This document shows positions 1 through 10,279 of a stretch of 64,000 bases of DNA, in pieces. Source of the DNA: Athripsodes cinereus (taxonomy: Eukaryota > Arthropoda > Insecta > Trichoptera > Leptoceridae). How positions within the stretch are numbered: the stretch's first letter is position 1; every line of letters begins with the position of its first letter. The notes under the pieces are model-generated. The model ran no database searches. It had not been told where the DNA came from and was given only the letters and a program-made list of their open reading frames with translations. The translations under genes were made by a program, and so were the position numbers. The DNA lies in assembly GCA_947579605.1 (NCBI GenBank), contig OX388328.1, positions 12,689,684-12,753,683 of the forward strand. Direction: 5' to 3'.

Positions 1-120
1 TCCGTGTTTTAATTTACAAAATTCCCAGACATTTTCTCAAACAGGCAATCGATCACATTCTTCTTATGTTCGGTCACAATTTGCCCTCCGAATTTCGCAA
101 CCACCGGATCGCATAGTCCG

Positions 121-430
121 TAATAATAATAATAAAGACAATTTATATTTAGCGCCGTTTAATGATCCGTGACCATCTCAAGGACGCCGTGGCTTTTCTT
201 GAAAAGCAGTGTTTTCAGCTTACTCCTGAACGTTGCAGTGGGTTGGTTCTGTCTTAAATCCGCTGGTAATTGGTTCCAGGCAGTAAGAGCGTGTAAGTTC
301 TGAAGTTCTCCATGGAATGCATATGTGGAGACACTCGTTTATCAGATGCTCGATAGTTTGTGTCATTCCACATGTTGTGCACGCTGTTGAATCATTCCAT
401 CCCCATTTGTATTATAAGTTAGAAGCAGTA
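121..430 (-). mobile_element. LINE family H (CR1-like), 3' end fragment
   Basis: Read on the minus strand, this encodes the C-terminus of a CR1-type LINE ORF2: a WNQLPADL-like motif, then FRSKLKTLLFKKSHG and VLEMVTDH before the stop. The 3' UTR carries the GGCGC motif and ends in (TTA)n at 124-135. Only the tail of the protein survives, so it is a dead 5'-truncated copy. Other H copies lie near 15413, 19040, 21165, 29795, 42105 and 43425. Confidence 0.75.
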
Positions 431-519
431 CAGCCCACATCACATCTTATACGATTTATTGTTCACCATATTTTCCTGGGAAGCGTAAATCCAGGCAGTT
501 CTTCTGTTGCGGCCGTGCG

Positions 520-668
520 TTGAGTAAGGGAAACCGACGTGCGTGTATAAGAAACTGTATGAATGTGGAGGAAGCGAAGGAAGTGTGTAAAGATAGATCT
601 GTTTGGCGTTTCGTTCTCTCTGCCTTCCCCACTTGGGACATAGCGTGAGGGTATAGTATAGTATAGTC
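520..668 (+). mobile_element. LINE family B, 3' terminal fragment with (TATAG)n tail
   Basis: The plus frame gives a NRRACIRNCMNVEEAKEVCKD-type segment, then VLSAFPTWDIA and a stop. A (TATAG)n microsatellite follows within a few bases. This is the last ~45 codons of the commonest LINE ORF2 in the window. The near absence of a 3' UTR and the simple-repeat tail are typical of RTE-like LINEs; the clade is inferred. Confidence 0.75.
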
Positions 669-674
669 TTCTGT

Positions 675-781
675 TGCAAAAGAAAAGGGTGGGAGACCAA
701 TTCTTTGATGGGTGCTCCACAAAATGTTCGAAAAAATAAATAGAGATTTTACTTCTCTAAAATTCAGTGATGAGGTTCACT
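675..781 (+). repeat. Repeat G, part 1, split by LINE A
   Basis: Begins with a rearranged GTGGGAGACCAATTCTTTG piece. It then follows the G sequence (TGTTCGAAAAAATAAA, TTCAGTGATGAGGTTCAC) and is interrupted at 781. It resumes after 3097 with CCCATCCTGAATGTCTT. Bases 772-781 are one copy of the 10-bp duplication made by LINE A. Confidence 0.7.
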
Positions 782-3097
782 ACCTTACCTTACCTTACCT
801 CAGCCTTCTTCTTGTGTCCAGTATTGAACAAAGGCCTCCCTCTTGGACTTCCATAAATCTCTGTTGGACGCTACTCTCTTCCAGTGCAGGCCCGCCACTC
901 TCTTAATATCGTCGGACCATCTTGTCTGAGGCCTGCCCACGCTTCTGCGTCCTGTTCTAGGCCTCCAATCTAGCACCTTCTTCGTCCATCTATTATCAGA
1001 CATACGTGCCACATGACCTGCCCTGTTCCACTTTAGTTCTGCAATTCTTTGAGCCACATCTGTCACCCTGGTCTTTTCCCGTATCCAAACATTTGTTTTT
1101 CGGTCCCTGAGTGAGATGTTTAACATCCTCCTCTCCATTGCTCTTTGTGTAACTTGAAGTTTATTGATAATTCTTTTTGTCAGAGCAGATGTTTCGAACC
1201 CATAAGTGAGCACTGGAAGTATACATGCATCAAATGTTTTCGTTTTCAGGTGAATGGGAATGTTTGGGGATTTTAGGACATTTGAAAGCTTGCCAAATGC
1301 AGCCCATCCTAAAGCTCTTCGTCTTTCCAGTTCAGCTTCCATATTATCCCTACCCAGTTTGACAGTGTGACCCAAATAGACATACGATTCTACTCTTTCA
1401 ATATTTTGACCATCGATTGTAATTGGTTGGGTTAGGCCTGTGGTAGACATAATTTTTGTCTTACTCATATTCATTTTCAATCCTACCTTACCGCATTCAT
1501 CTCTCAAGTCAGCCAACATTCGAGCAATCTCCATATCTGTGTTAGCAAAGAGCACTATGTCATCTGCAAATCTAAGGTTTGTCAATCTTTCTCCGTCGAT
1601 ATTAATGCCACAATCGTCCCAGTCCAGCTTTCGGAAAACATCCTCCAGTGCCAATGTGAATAGCTTTGGAGAAATGGTATCTCCTTGTCTAATTCCCCTC
1701 ATGATATTGATTTTGTTCGATGGTTCATGGAGTTGGATGGTAGAGGTAGCACTGCTGTAGATATTTTTAAAGAGATTCGTATATCTTTGATCAATCCTAC
1801 AGTTTTTTAGACCTCTCATAACCGCCCAAGTTTCAATGGAGTCGAAGGCCTTCTCAAAATCCACAAATGCGAGGCTCAGTGGTATGTTATACTCGCTATG
1901 TTTCTGGATTACGTTTTTTAGAGCCTGAAGGTGATCGCTGGTTCCGAATCCCTTGCGAAAGCCTGCCTGTTCCCTTGGTTGATACCCATCCAATTTCATA
2001 GTAAGTCTGTTATTAATGACACGTGTAAATAATTTATACAGGTGTGAGAGCAAACTGATAGGTCTATAGTTTTCTAGTTTTCTGTTATCTCCTTTCTTAT
2101 GCAAGAGGATTATTGTAGCGTTATTCCATTCCATTGGGATTGTTTCACTGTCTAGGCATTTATTTAATAGTGATGTTATCATATTGAGTAGTGTTTCTCC
2201 TCCATGTTTGATTGCCTCAATGACAATTCCATCTTCACCCGGTGACTTGTTATTCTTCATTTTATTCATTGCATGGAGCACCTCACCTTTTGTCACCTCG
2301 GGGATATCTTCTGATCCTACATTCATAATTATGGGTTTCGGTGCATGGGTGTTTATGTCTTCCGGAACCTGGATGGAATATAGTTTCTTATAAAAAGCTT
2401 CAGCAACCCTCGGTAGCTCTGATAGATTATTACAGACACTTCCATCCTCTCTACACAACGCTATGATATTTTGTCTTCCATTAGCAAGCTTTTTCTGGAA
2501 TACTTTTGTTCCTCCATTTTCCATAATAATGCGCTCTATAAGTTTTTCATTATACTGTGCTACATCTTTCCTCAGCTCTCTTCTTATTCTTTTATGAAGT
2601 TCTTTATATTCAGGGGTTGAGTATTTCTTTTCCTTTCTCAACAACCGCCTCTGATCAAGAAGCATTCTGGTTGATGGAGATATTTTGTCTTCAGATTTTC
2701 TAGTAAATTTCATACTTTTAATGGCATTTTGGATGGTTTCCTTGATGTTGTGATACAATGTGTTCAATGATTCGCCAATGTTTATGGGTTTTTTTGATAA
2801 CTCACCATTTATACATCCTTTGTAGTTCTCTATATTGTTCTGTATATGTTTTCCAATGTCCCCGGAGCGCCTTGATTTCATCAATTTTACTCTCTCTAGT
2901 TTAGTGTTAAAAACGATTTTTGCTCTTACGAGTCTATGATCACTACCAGTTGAGAATGAGTTTAGAACACTGACATCCTGTACGACACATTTATGATTCG
3001 ATATTATATAGTCTATTTCGTTTTTTGTCTGTCCACTTGGGCTCATCCATGTCCATTTTCTATTTTGCTTCTTTTGGAAGAATGTGTTCATAGGTTC
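782..3097 (-). mobile_element. RTE-like LINE A, 5'-truncated insertion
   Basis: A 2.3-kb insertion on the minus strand. GAGGTTCACT occurs immediately outside both ends (772-781 and 3098-3107), a 10-bp target-site duplication. The 3' end is a short (GGTAA)n tail at 782-800, and the 5' end stops inside the endonuclease domain. The host is a copy of repeat G (675-781 plus 3098-3240). The open frame and clean duplication suggest a fairly recent insertion. Confidence 0.85.
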
Positions 3098-3106
3098 GAG
3101 GTTCAC
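800..3106 (-). CDS. LINE ORF2: endonuclease C-terminus plus complete reverse transcriptase (5'-truncated)
   Basis: Encodes the replication protein of an RTE-like non-LTR retrotransposon, which nicks target DNA and copies element RNA onto it. The frame is open for 768 codons. The first four or so lie in flanking repeat G, and there is no genuine start codon. Visible in order: endonuclease C-terminal motif GSDHRLV (residues 54-60); linker; RT motifs NYRPISLL (346-353), QAGFRKG (380-386), motif A AFVDFEKAFDSI (D416), motif B GIRQGDTISP (471-480) and catalytic FADD (513-516). The thumb/C-terminal region ends in GRPQTRWSDDIKRVAG and a conserved RDLWKSKREAF stretch. A full RTE ORF2 is about 1,000 residues, so most of the endonuclease is missing. 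No frameshift was seen, but without the nuclease it should be inactive. RTE is my assignment from overall similarity. Confidence 0.88.
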   Translation of the reverse strand: MNLEPMNTFFQKKQNRKWTWMSPSGQTKNEIDYIISNHKCVVQDVSVLNSFSTGSDHRLVRAKIVFNTKLERVKLMKSRRSGDIGKHIQNNIENYKGCINGELSKKPINIGESLNTLYHNIKETIQNAIKSMKFTRKSEDKISPSTRMLLDQRRLLRKEKKYSTPEYKELHKRIRRELRKDVAQYNEKLIERIIMENGGTKVFQKKLANGRQNIIALCREDGSVCNNLSELPRVAEAFYKKLYSIQVPEDINTHAPKPIIMNVGSEDIPEVTKGEVLHAMNKMKNNKSPGEDGIVIEAIKHGGETLLNMITSLLNKCLDSETIPMEWNNATIILLHKKGDNRKLENYRPISLLSHLYKLFTRVINNRLTMKLDGYQPREQAGFRKGFGTSDHLQALKNVIQKHSEYNIPLSLAFVDFEKAFDSIETWAVMRGLKNCRIDQRYTNLFKNIYSSATSTIQLHEPSNKINIMRGIRQGDTISPKLFTLALEDVFRKLDWDDCGINIDGERLTNLRFADDIVLFANTDMEIARMLADLRDECGKVGLKMNMSKTKIMSTTGLTQPITIDGQNIERVESYVYLGHTVKLGRDNMEAELERRRALGWAAFGKLSNVLKSPNIPIHLKTKTFDACILPVLTYGFETSALTKRIINKLQVTQRAMERRMLNISLRDRKTNVWIREKTRVTDVAQRIAELKWNRAGHVARMSDNRWTKKVLDWRPRTGRRSVGRPQTRWSDDIKRVAGLHWKRVASNRDLWKSKREAFVQYWTQEEG

Positions 3107-3240
3107 TGCCCATCCTGAATGTCTTAATGTATCGTTGACACGTAAAGGACGGCTTGCATTATTATTACGTATGGCTGATCTGGACTAGCTATCGCATTTG
3201 TGGGATATGCCGTGATGGTATAGTAGTATTAATAGAAGTA
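3098..3240 (+). repeat. Repeat G, part 2, 3' end
   Basis: Continues repeat G after LINE A (CCATCCTGAATGTCTTAATG, GACACGTAAAGGACGGCTTG). It ends in the 3' hairpin region TTTGTGGGATATGCCGTGATG and a (TAG)n-like tail. Confidence 0.75.
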
Positions 3241-3455
3241 GTCTTCTGTTGGATCTGATTTTTAATATGATCTTGCCATTTAATCCTCAGACGGCCAACG
3301 ACGTCACCGAGCACCATTCCTCTCAACCAAATACATTTTCTTAGTTGTTCTGTCCTCCCTCATTCTTTCCACATGGCCAAACCATCGTAACTTATTTATT
3401 TCAATCTTGGTTATTATCACACCAACTTCCATTCCACATTCCTCTCGTTTAACTG
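3241..3455 (-). mobile_element. LINE family C fragment
   Basis: The minus strand encodes a decayed version of the LRWFGHVERM ... LVERNGAR ... GRLRIKWQDH segment seen intact at 17940-18415. It lacks the 3' end. 5' and 3' truncated. Confidence 0.6.
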
Positions 3456-3885
3456 TGTTATAAATATAAATATGTACATACAAATAAACCGGTTAAACTA
3501 TTTTATCGTGTAGGATATTAATTCGTTAATAAACATAGGTAAGTTAAGCATTAATGATGCTGCATTTGGAATAGGTAGAAGAATACTAGATAATATATTA
3601 TGTTCCGTTAGGTTTCGGACACGAAAACGTCATCATCAAACCAATCTATCATCATCATAGAAGGTTCACAACAAACGTTAAATAATTTAATAGTAGAATT
3701 TTATTATTTTATTAATATTATTTTGAATGATAAGTTTATTTATTTTTGTTCTTCACTTGGCTGCAATATTAATCATTACACAGTCTTTGATCTATATGGT
3801 ATAGCTAACGCAGTACTATTTTTATAAGAAAATATGTTCCAAAATGAAAAATTCTATTAATATTACTATTATTATGTATTATAGT
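3456..3885. other. AT-rich spacer with a possible decayed hammerhead
   Basis: No gene. On the minus strand, 3608-3652 reads TTGATGATGACG, a TTTT loop, CGTGTCC, then GAAACC. This resembles a hammerhead core (one mismatch in box 1, an imperfect stem II, GAAA box 2). It is too degenerate to be confident. Confidence 0.3.
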
Positions 3886-4782
3886 TAGAGGGTATCTTTT
3901 CCCGGATTATTTTTGTTCCCGGGAAACGGGAAATTTTTAAATGAATTTCCCGGGATTCCCGGGAATCCCGGGAAATTCATTACTATATTTATAAATATTC
4001 AATTTTCAACAAATTTGGTATAAAAACTCTCATTACTTGTTGACCCTTGCAAACATTTTGATTTGATAAAAAGAAATCAAATTTTTGTTACCAATATAAG
4101 TAATTTGCTTAAAAAAAACTAAATAGCTGACTGACGAGATTTATTTAGGTACTCTATGTTATATCAAAATAAAAATTGTTTACAAAATATATAAACTTTT
4201 AATTTTTGATCATCCTATCAAGCAAAAAAATGTTATGGATTTTGGCAAAGCTTTTTAAAGATTTTTGACTTTAAAAAATGAGAAATTTCGACAAAAAAAG
4301 ATTTTTTATATCGGTTAATATCCATGAATAAAACAAAAAAATGACAGTTGGCTGCACTAATATTTTTAAGAACTATCTAACTTTTCGAAATATGTAAAAA
4401 AAACATGAAAAATTGTAGGATTCTTATACATTGTCGGCCAAACACACCTCCGATTTCGAATTATATTTAGAATAATTATGCTTCTTTCAAACGAATACAT
4501 TGAAGCTATAATTAAGTTTTTTTTTAAAAGTATAACACTTATATTGGTAATTAATATTATTTTTCATATTTTCATATCAAAATATTCGTCAGCTTCTACA
4601 AGTTTATCACGACTATTACAGTTAACTAAACAAAGATTTCGGTATCGGTATGGCAATCTGCATGACTAATAATTTGTATTTTTCCCGGGAAAGGATTCGT
4701 TTTTTTCCCGGGAAACGGGAAATAAAAATTAGAGGGTTTTCCCGGGAATTCCCGGGCGGGAATTCCCGGGAGTAACCCTCTA
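3886..4782. mobile_element. Non-autonomous hAT-like DNA transposon with CCCGGG-rich ends
   Basis: An 897-bp element bounded by the 8-bp direct repeat ATTATAGT (3878-3885 and 4783-4790). Ends are inverted: TAGAGGGTATC on the left, and the complement of TAGAGGGTTACTC on the right. Subterminal DNA has clustered CCCGGGAATTCCCGGG-type palindromes at both ends. An 8-bp duplication with TAGAGGG-type tips fits the hAT superfamily. The interior is AT-rich with only a 63-codon frame at 4478-4669 and no transposase, so it depends on a helper. Confidence 0.75.
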
Positions 4783-4867
4783 ATTATAGTGTTGTTATGA
4801 GACAGGCAGCTAAGCTGATATGTCTGATCTCTACACTACTGTCACAATAACAACCATCAGGCCCAAC

Positions 4868-5068
4868 AAAATTATCACAACTTCAATGAATCATACAAAT
4901 TATTGAAGCTGTTCAAATCTGAAGACTCAACCAGCTCAGGTGGCAAACCTTCTGCATACAAAAATTCTGCATACGTCACGTTAAAGATATCAACTTCTCT
5001 AGCCAGATCATTAAACATTTGAATAGCTCTTCCCACTGGGGAGTTAGCCATTACAAGATTCATAATAA
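4868..5068 (-). pseudogene. LINE ORF2 extreme C-terminus (Jockey/CR1-like)
   Basis: The minus strand encodes about 60 residues (AIQMFNDLAREVDIF, then a short tail ending NNLYDSLKL). A NxLAxxxDIF motif near the C-terminus is common in Jockey/CR1-type LINE ORF2 proteins, so this is probably a LINE terminus. The upstream part of the frame (5069-5114) is SINE sequence. The assignment is tentative. Confidence 0.45.
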
Positions 5069-5145
5069 TATATGAGTTTGGGACTAGCTCGATCTGTGTG
5101 AATTGTCTATACATGTTATGTATTGTTGTATATAGGTAATTTAAT
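5069..5145 (+). repeat. SINE 3' tail fragment
   Basis: TTTGGGACTAGCTCGATCTG followed by TGTGAATTGTCT matches the 3' part of the tRNA-derived SINE at 27758-28000. The tRNA head is missing. A smaller piece lies at 63215-63240. Confidence 0.6.
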
Positions 5146-5519
5146 GCATTATCAGGTAGATATAGCTAAATAATCAAAGTTTTGATTAGTTTTTAATGTT
5201 TTTTATGCGTGTCTCTGTTTCCCGTAGTTAAAAAGGCATAAAAATATAATCTTTAAGTTATACAGTATTATGTACCATGGAATAATATATATGATAGAAA
5301 TGTTGTAGGCTAATTGAGGTAATCAGACATTACGTAAATACACTAGGATTCCAGCAGCGTTAGGCAAAGAAAATAAGTTAGGATGATTTATTTATTTATT
5401 AGGTACGTAGAAACACAAACAGTGGATTGAAAAAACATATTATGTCAAAATATAAGTGACTCATAATATTATTACAGTTTAAAAAATCTTCACATTCGTA
5501 TTCTATGTAAGATTACTGC
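5146..5519. other. No gene recognised
   Basis: AT-rich sequence with no ORF or repeat that I recognise. Confidence 0.5.
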
Positions 5520-6565
5520 AGCATATTCAACTTCTTGTTCAACTTATACACGAATCAATTAGAGTATGTTATTCAAAACTTAGGCTTTACAACATATTGT
5601 TATGCAGACGATCGCATTTTCTTTAAATCATGCACCCCGGAATCCAAATCTGCTCTTGAGCAAGAAGTCGTCTCGTGCATAACGGACATTTCATCCTGGA
5701 TGTCTAACAATATGCTTAAAATCAACCCCACCAAAACTGAATTTCTCTGGATAGCGTCTCCACGAAGACAACATCTCATAAACGCTGACCCTATTCGTGT
5801 ACAAAACGTGGACATAGTCCCATCTAACCACGTTAAGTTCCTCGGAGCACATCTTGATAACGCCCTTACGATGGAGAAACACATATCATCTACTGTTAGT
5901 AGTGGTTTCTATACTTTAAGGCAGCTCAAGAATATAAGGAAAAATATATCACCGACGGAGCTAAAACCATAATTAACTCATTCGTCGTATCACGATTGGA
6001 TTACTGCAATGGCATCCTCGCAAATCTTCCACAACATCAACTTCAGAGAATTCAGTCCGTTTTTAATGCGGCTGCACGTTTCATTTATCAACTGAATCGC
6101 TCTTCACACATATCTGCCACTCTTCAATCTCTTCACTGGCTCAGATGTCCGGAGAGAGTTGAATTTAAAGTGTGTTTGACAGTATTTAAGGCACTTCATG
6201 CTATGGCCCCAGAATATATCATGGAACTCTGTGGTAGACAGGCGTTAAGTCATAGACAGACAACACTTAGGTCTTGTCAAGATATTACAACTAAATTGGA
6301 GGTGACCAGTACTGTATCGAAACCAGTGTACGTGGAGCGTGCTTTTGCAATATCTGCACCTGTAGTCTGGAACAGGTTTCCACAAACGATCAGAGAAACG
6401 CAGGACATATCTCGTTTCAAGAACCAACTGAAAACTTATCTATTCAAGAAATCTCACGGAATAATTGAAGCACAACCTAAGTTAGCAAAGAGCGCCCTTG
6501 AGGTGGATTTTTTTCACAAAACGGCGCTTTACAAATCATCCAAATAATAATAATAATAATAATAT
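5520..6565 (+). pseudogene. CR1/L2-type LINE: RT C-terminal half and thumb, frameshifted
   Basis: A 5'-truncated LINE whose reverse transcriptase starts just before the catalytic motif. Frame 1 (5535-5972) has YADD at residues 23-26, then MSNNMLKINPTKTEFLW and HVKFLGAHLD, the usual palm-to-thumb order. A one-base deletion near 5967 shifts to frame 2 (5996-6547), which reads RLDYCNGILANLP, LHWLRCPERVEFK, RAFAISAPVVWNRFP and FKNQLKTYLFKKSHG, the conserved CR1/L2 C-terminus. The 3' UTR contains ACGGCGC and ends in (AAT)n at 6545-6565. Without the endonuclease, the N-terminal RT or an intact frame, it is dead. A second copy of the 3' end is at 24347-24420. Confidence 0.88.
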
Positions 6566-6575
6566 TATGTATGTA

Positions 6576-6950
6576 CATGTAGGACTGCCGCAGATTCAAC
6601 GGAACCTATACATGTCATTCAATAACGTTGCAAGGCTAATTTTCCACTAGGATAAGGATTGTCACATCACACCTTTGCTGGAAAAGTTGCACTGGATATG
6701 AGTAGGTGAAAGGGTCCAATACAAACTGTGCCTTATGGTCTACAAGGCTCTGGATAATATGACACCTCAGTCACTTTATGAGCTCTGTGTTCTCAAAACA
6801 ACACCTGCAAGTAGACCCATACACTCAGCAAAAACATTCATTAATATGCTGGAGGAGATCAATAGAGGCAATAAGTTCTGTTTCTACTACAGGGCTTTTA
6901 GTGTCGCGGGACCCGTCATCTGAAGTCGATCCCCCCGAGGACCATCGTAA
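6576..6950 (+). mobile_element. LINE family J (CR1-like) C-terminal fragment
   Basis: The plus strand reads, with breaks, VQYKLCLMVYKALDNMTPQS, LYELCVLKT, a degenerate SAKTFINMLEEINRG, then YYRAFSVAGPVI and a stop. This matches better copies at 10280-10570 and 11935-12690. Multiple stops. Confidence 0.7.
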
Positions 6951-7415
6951 AAACGAATCGATGTAATTGAATTATCACCAAACGATGTCGAGATTCAATC
7001 TTATCAGATTTTTTTTTACAAAAACCTAGCCCTTTCTAGAAAAGACTGATTCTCTCAATCCATCTAGAACTTTAGCAACATGCTTCGCCGAATCAAAATT
7101 CTCCATATGCTCAAAGACCTTAATAGTATAGACTACAAATTCGAAGGCAAAATTGATAATGCGACCAATCAATTATTGCGGCCAAGATAATTTCGCATCA
7201 ATCAGTCTTTAGAAAGCTTTGTTGGTTCAAAAAGTTTCCTTTTATGACCTTATTTGTTAGGTACATCGGATGTAAAATACTTCCGTTTAGAAGCGAGTTC
7301 CGTTTATTGTTGATATTCGAACATTTTTTGCATTTGACTGAAGTTTTACGCCTGCGTGAGCTAAGATATAAAGTATATTACTCAACTGAAAGACACCTCA
7401 TCTGCACAACTAATC
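6951..7415. other. No gene recognised
   Basis: AT-rich spacer. I see no motif I can support. Confidence 0.5.
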
Positions 7416-7635
7416 TTCTTCTTCTGTAGGTGCCCTATCAGGTCCCCCCGACGTTGGCGATCACTCTGGCATAGGCTTCTCGGTCTTACGCTATCTGGAA
7501 CAACTCCTCCACACCCCTCATTCCAGTCCAATCTCGTATATTGCGCAGCCACTTTGACATCCAACAGGAGTTCTCCGTTCATTTCAGTTCTTCTTAACAC
7601 CTCTACATTTGTGACCCTATCAGTCCAATGAACAA
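7416..7635 (-). mobile_element. LINE family E2 3' end, (GAA)n tail
   Basis: The minus strand encodes WTDRVTNVEVLRR, MNGELLLDVK and a GVVPDSVRP-type ending, then a (GAA)n tail seen as TTCTTCTTCTTC at 7416-7428. This is the C-terminal part of an RTE-like ORF2. Related pieces are at 9272, 20625 and 55000. Confidence 0.65.
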
Positions 7636-7725
7636 TTAATAGACTGTGCAAACTCCTTTAAGCAGAAAAGGGGAAAGGTTTTTCGATGCTTAAGAATCGG
7701 CTTAGGCTGGTCTGTTGAGTAATAC
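7636..7725 (-). repeat. Repeat G, 5' segment
   Basis: Contains GACTGTGCAAACTCC and ATGCTTAAGAATCGGCTTAG. In the long copy at 62085-62420 this motif is joined to the rest of G. In the orientation where G ends with the ATATGCCGTGATGG hairpin, this is the 5' part, so the copy lies on minus. Confidence 0.55.
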
Positions 7726-8155
7726 TCTCAATTTTGGAACTTGTTTCTGAGATATTAGTTCTATGTTACTACTACGAGTAGTCTATACTATAAAGGTCTT
7801 TGTATTGGAACACAAAATACAATGTTCATAACAAAATATTTTAAGATTACCAAAAGACATAATACCTATAAGTAAATAATGTATAAAGTGATGGATGTGA
7901 TGAGTGCTATGGTGATTACAGCGTGGCTACCCGAATCACTAGCATATTGTACATTTATTGTAGTGTGTGTATGTGTGTGACTTATGAGAATTTTCTTGGG
8001 CATCTAGATTCATTGACCTAAATGCTATACACTAATTTACCCAGTACAAATTTTCTGAAAAAAACATGTCCCAAAATTATTAATATTTACATAACATATA
8101 TATAATAATTAACAAATAATTAATACACTGTTATATTTTCACTAAATTTTGTTGG
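7726..8155. other. No gene recognised
   Basis: AT-rich, with a short (GT)n-like run near 7960-7980. No coding signal. Confidence 0.5.
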
Positions 8156-8317
8156 CCGTGTTTTGAGTAAAAGAAACCGACGTGCGTGCATGAGAAATTG
8201 TATGACTGTAGAGGAAGCGAAAGAAGTATGTAAGGACAGATCTAATTGGCGTTCCGTTCTCTCTGCCTACCCCACTTGGGATACGGCGTGAGGGAATAGA
8301 TAGATAGATAGATAGAA
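8156..8317 (+). mobile_element. LINE family B 3' end, (GATA)n tail
   Basis: Encodes VLSKRNRRACMRNCMTVEEA, KEVCKDRSNWRSVLSAYPTW, DTA and a stop, with few changes from the B consensus. The tail is (ATAG)n at 8293-8316 rather than (TATAG)n. Confidence 0.75.
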
Positions 8318-8989
8318 TTTTATTTAAACTCTAACGTTTTCGTTCTCATTTTCGTTTTCTTTTTCGTTTTCGTTTTCAAGAGCACTGAATCAGTATAAAG
8401 TGCTTTACAAAAATTGTGGGTGGTCATAGAGGGGGAGAGGGGTGGGTGTAGGGATAGAAGTATAACAATGTATTAATTATTTGTAAATTATTTAATATAA
8501 ATTTTCACAGTGTAAACACAAACACCCTTCAACAATTAAATACTTAAATATAATATTATGACAGTTAACACAAATCGAGCTAGTCGAAAACGTAGATATG
8601 AAAACATTCTATAAACAAATAATGGTAATTGTTATAAAAAGGTACACTTCTTATATATTATGTACCATCCATTTATTATTCTGAATCAACATTAAAATAC
8701 TTTTTATAAATGCATCTACAACGAGAGACTCGAGGGAGATATGAATGTATTATTTGACTAATGGATATGAAATTATATTGGCCACAAAATTTTATTGGTC
8801 GCATTACTTACCAAGTTTTCCATTAAATTTCAAGTCTATACAATTTAGGTTTATGCTTAGATAATATCTACATATTTTGTAAGTCTTATTGTTGTTTATA
8901 AGTTATTACTGTTGTATATATGTAATTTAGCCGAATACAACCTGTAACGGTGCACAGTGAAAATACATAACCGTGAATATGAATTTATT
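8318..8989. other. Spacer with TTTTCG microsatellite
   Basis: No gene. An impure (GTTTTC)n array spans about 8335-8382. The stretch around 8480-8560 (ACACCCTTCAACAATTAA) recurs inverted near 35240-35300, so it belongs to an unnamed dispersed repeat. Confidence 0.5.
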
Positions 8990-9062
8990 CATATCCCAAG
9001 CCGTATCCCAAGTGGGTAGGCACAGAGAATGAAAAGCCATATTTGACTCTTTTTACATATTT
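8990..9062 (-). mobile_element. LINE family B 3' end fragment
   Basis: CCGTATCCCAAGTGGGTAGG and AAAGCCATATTTGACTC are the reverse complement of the last ~25 codons of B. The tail is absent. Confidence 0.6.
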
Positions 9063-9467
9063 CTTTAGCTGTGAGTACATACTATTGGATTTAGCGGTAC
9101 ATACTATCGGATTGGGACCAGAGATTTCTTTAGCTGTGAGTACATACTATCAGATTTAACGGTACGTACTATCAGATTGGGACCAGAGATAGTGCAAACG
9201 ATCCGTTAGTACGAATATATAATATTAACTCTTGGCAAACAAATCATTGGTAAATTTACCAACAATTTGTCCGGCTGGCACAGGACAGAGAGGCCTACGC
9301 CAGGGTGATAGCCGACGTCGGGGGGACCTGACATGGCACTTTGAGAAGAAGAAGAAGAGTTAATATTATAGATTCGTACTAATGAATCGTTTGTACTATC
9401 TCTGGTCCTAATCTGATAGTACGTACCAATAATTCGTTGTGAAATTTCGTTAGTATTTTTCTCAGTG
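9063..9467. mobile_element. TIR element N, copy 1, with nested LINE end and internal duplication
   Basis: Shares its body and right tip (TAGTATTTTTCTCAGTG) with the complete copy at 61121-61334. The left tip is lost, and a 65-bp segment is tandemly duplicated (9061-9125, 9126-9190). A LINE E2 end interrupts it at 9272-9358. Confidence 0.65.
9272..9358 (+). mobile_element. LINE family E2 3' end nested in element N
   Basis: Encodes RLAQDREAYARVIADVGGT-like residues and a stop, then GACATGGCACTTTGA and (GAA)n. It is only 87 bp, which is extreme 5' truncation. Confidence 0.7.
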
Positions 9468-9835
9468 TAGATAACTATTTTTCATACTAGACTTGACTAG
9501 ACTAATGCTTATTATGTTCTTAGAAGTTACAAAGGAGCTTTATGCATATGTGAACAATATAATATCGCCATACATAGATTCGTCGAATTACCAAATACAA
9601 GTGTTCACCATATGTTCATTTAAGCAGTCTGAAAAAATGCGTTGATGCACAACCTTTGGTAAAAGGACCATTGATGGTTCGGCTATTTTTGAAAGACGGA
9701 ATTTTTAGCTGAGATATCTGGAAATATAAAATACAAAATAAAAGCATGAAAAGTTTGTAAAACATTGCGAGATAAGAGTGAAGTTGAGGATATCCGGAGA
9801 ATGAACGAATTCGAATGGAATGTATGTAGATTGGG

Positions 9836-9888
9836 TGATTTATTCGGCGCCGTTTAATGGAGCATCCATCTCAAGGGCCAGTGAAACT
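9836..9888 (-). mobile_element. LINE family J 3' UTR, left part
   Basis: ATTCGGCGCCGTTTAATGGA and GCATCCATCTCAAGGGC are the J 3' UTR on minus. The matching coding part resumes at 10280, so 9889-10279 is an insertion. Confidence 0.65.
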
Positions 9889-10279
9889 ATTTTTTTTTTA
9901 TTTATTTATTCTTTACTGTACCTATATTGATTACAAGCAAATTCACACAAAAATACATTTAAAACAAAGACAATCATACAATCAATATACAGAGGGCGAG
10001 TTTATCGCAGAGGCGCGATTTTTTCCAACTAACCCAATTTCATGCAACTTTCACATAAAGAAAATCTTAAAGAAAGGAAAGAGGAGGTAAAAAAGGAGAA
10101 GAATAGGTAGGAAAAGGGACTAGGATACAGAAGCCATATTTTGTGTGATAAAATGGTCCTTGACCGCCCGCTTGAAAGCTTGAAGAGTGAGTGGGGAGCA
10201 ACCTTCTCCTGGATGTTAAACTATTCCAACAGCGAGCACCATGAACATAAAAAAAGTTTGTAAAAAAGTTTGAGCTATG
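9889..10279 (-). mobile_element. LINE family P 3' end, (AAATA)n-type tail, inserted in J
   Basis: The minus strand reads GARCWNSL, then SSFKRAVKDHFITQN (a LINE ORF2 C-terminus). A long UTR follows with the P signature GCGATAAACTCGCCCTCTGT and a poly-A/AAATA tail at the left end (9889-9910). Related UTRs occur near 20113, 29998, 48100 and 52545. Confidence 0.6.
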
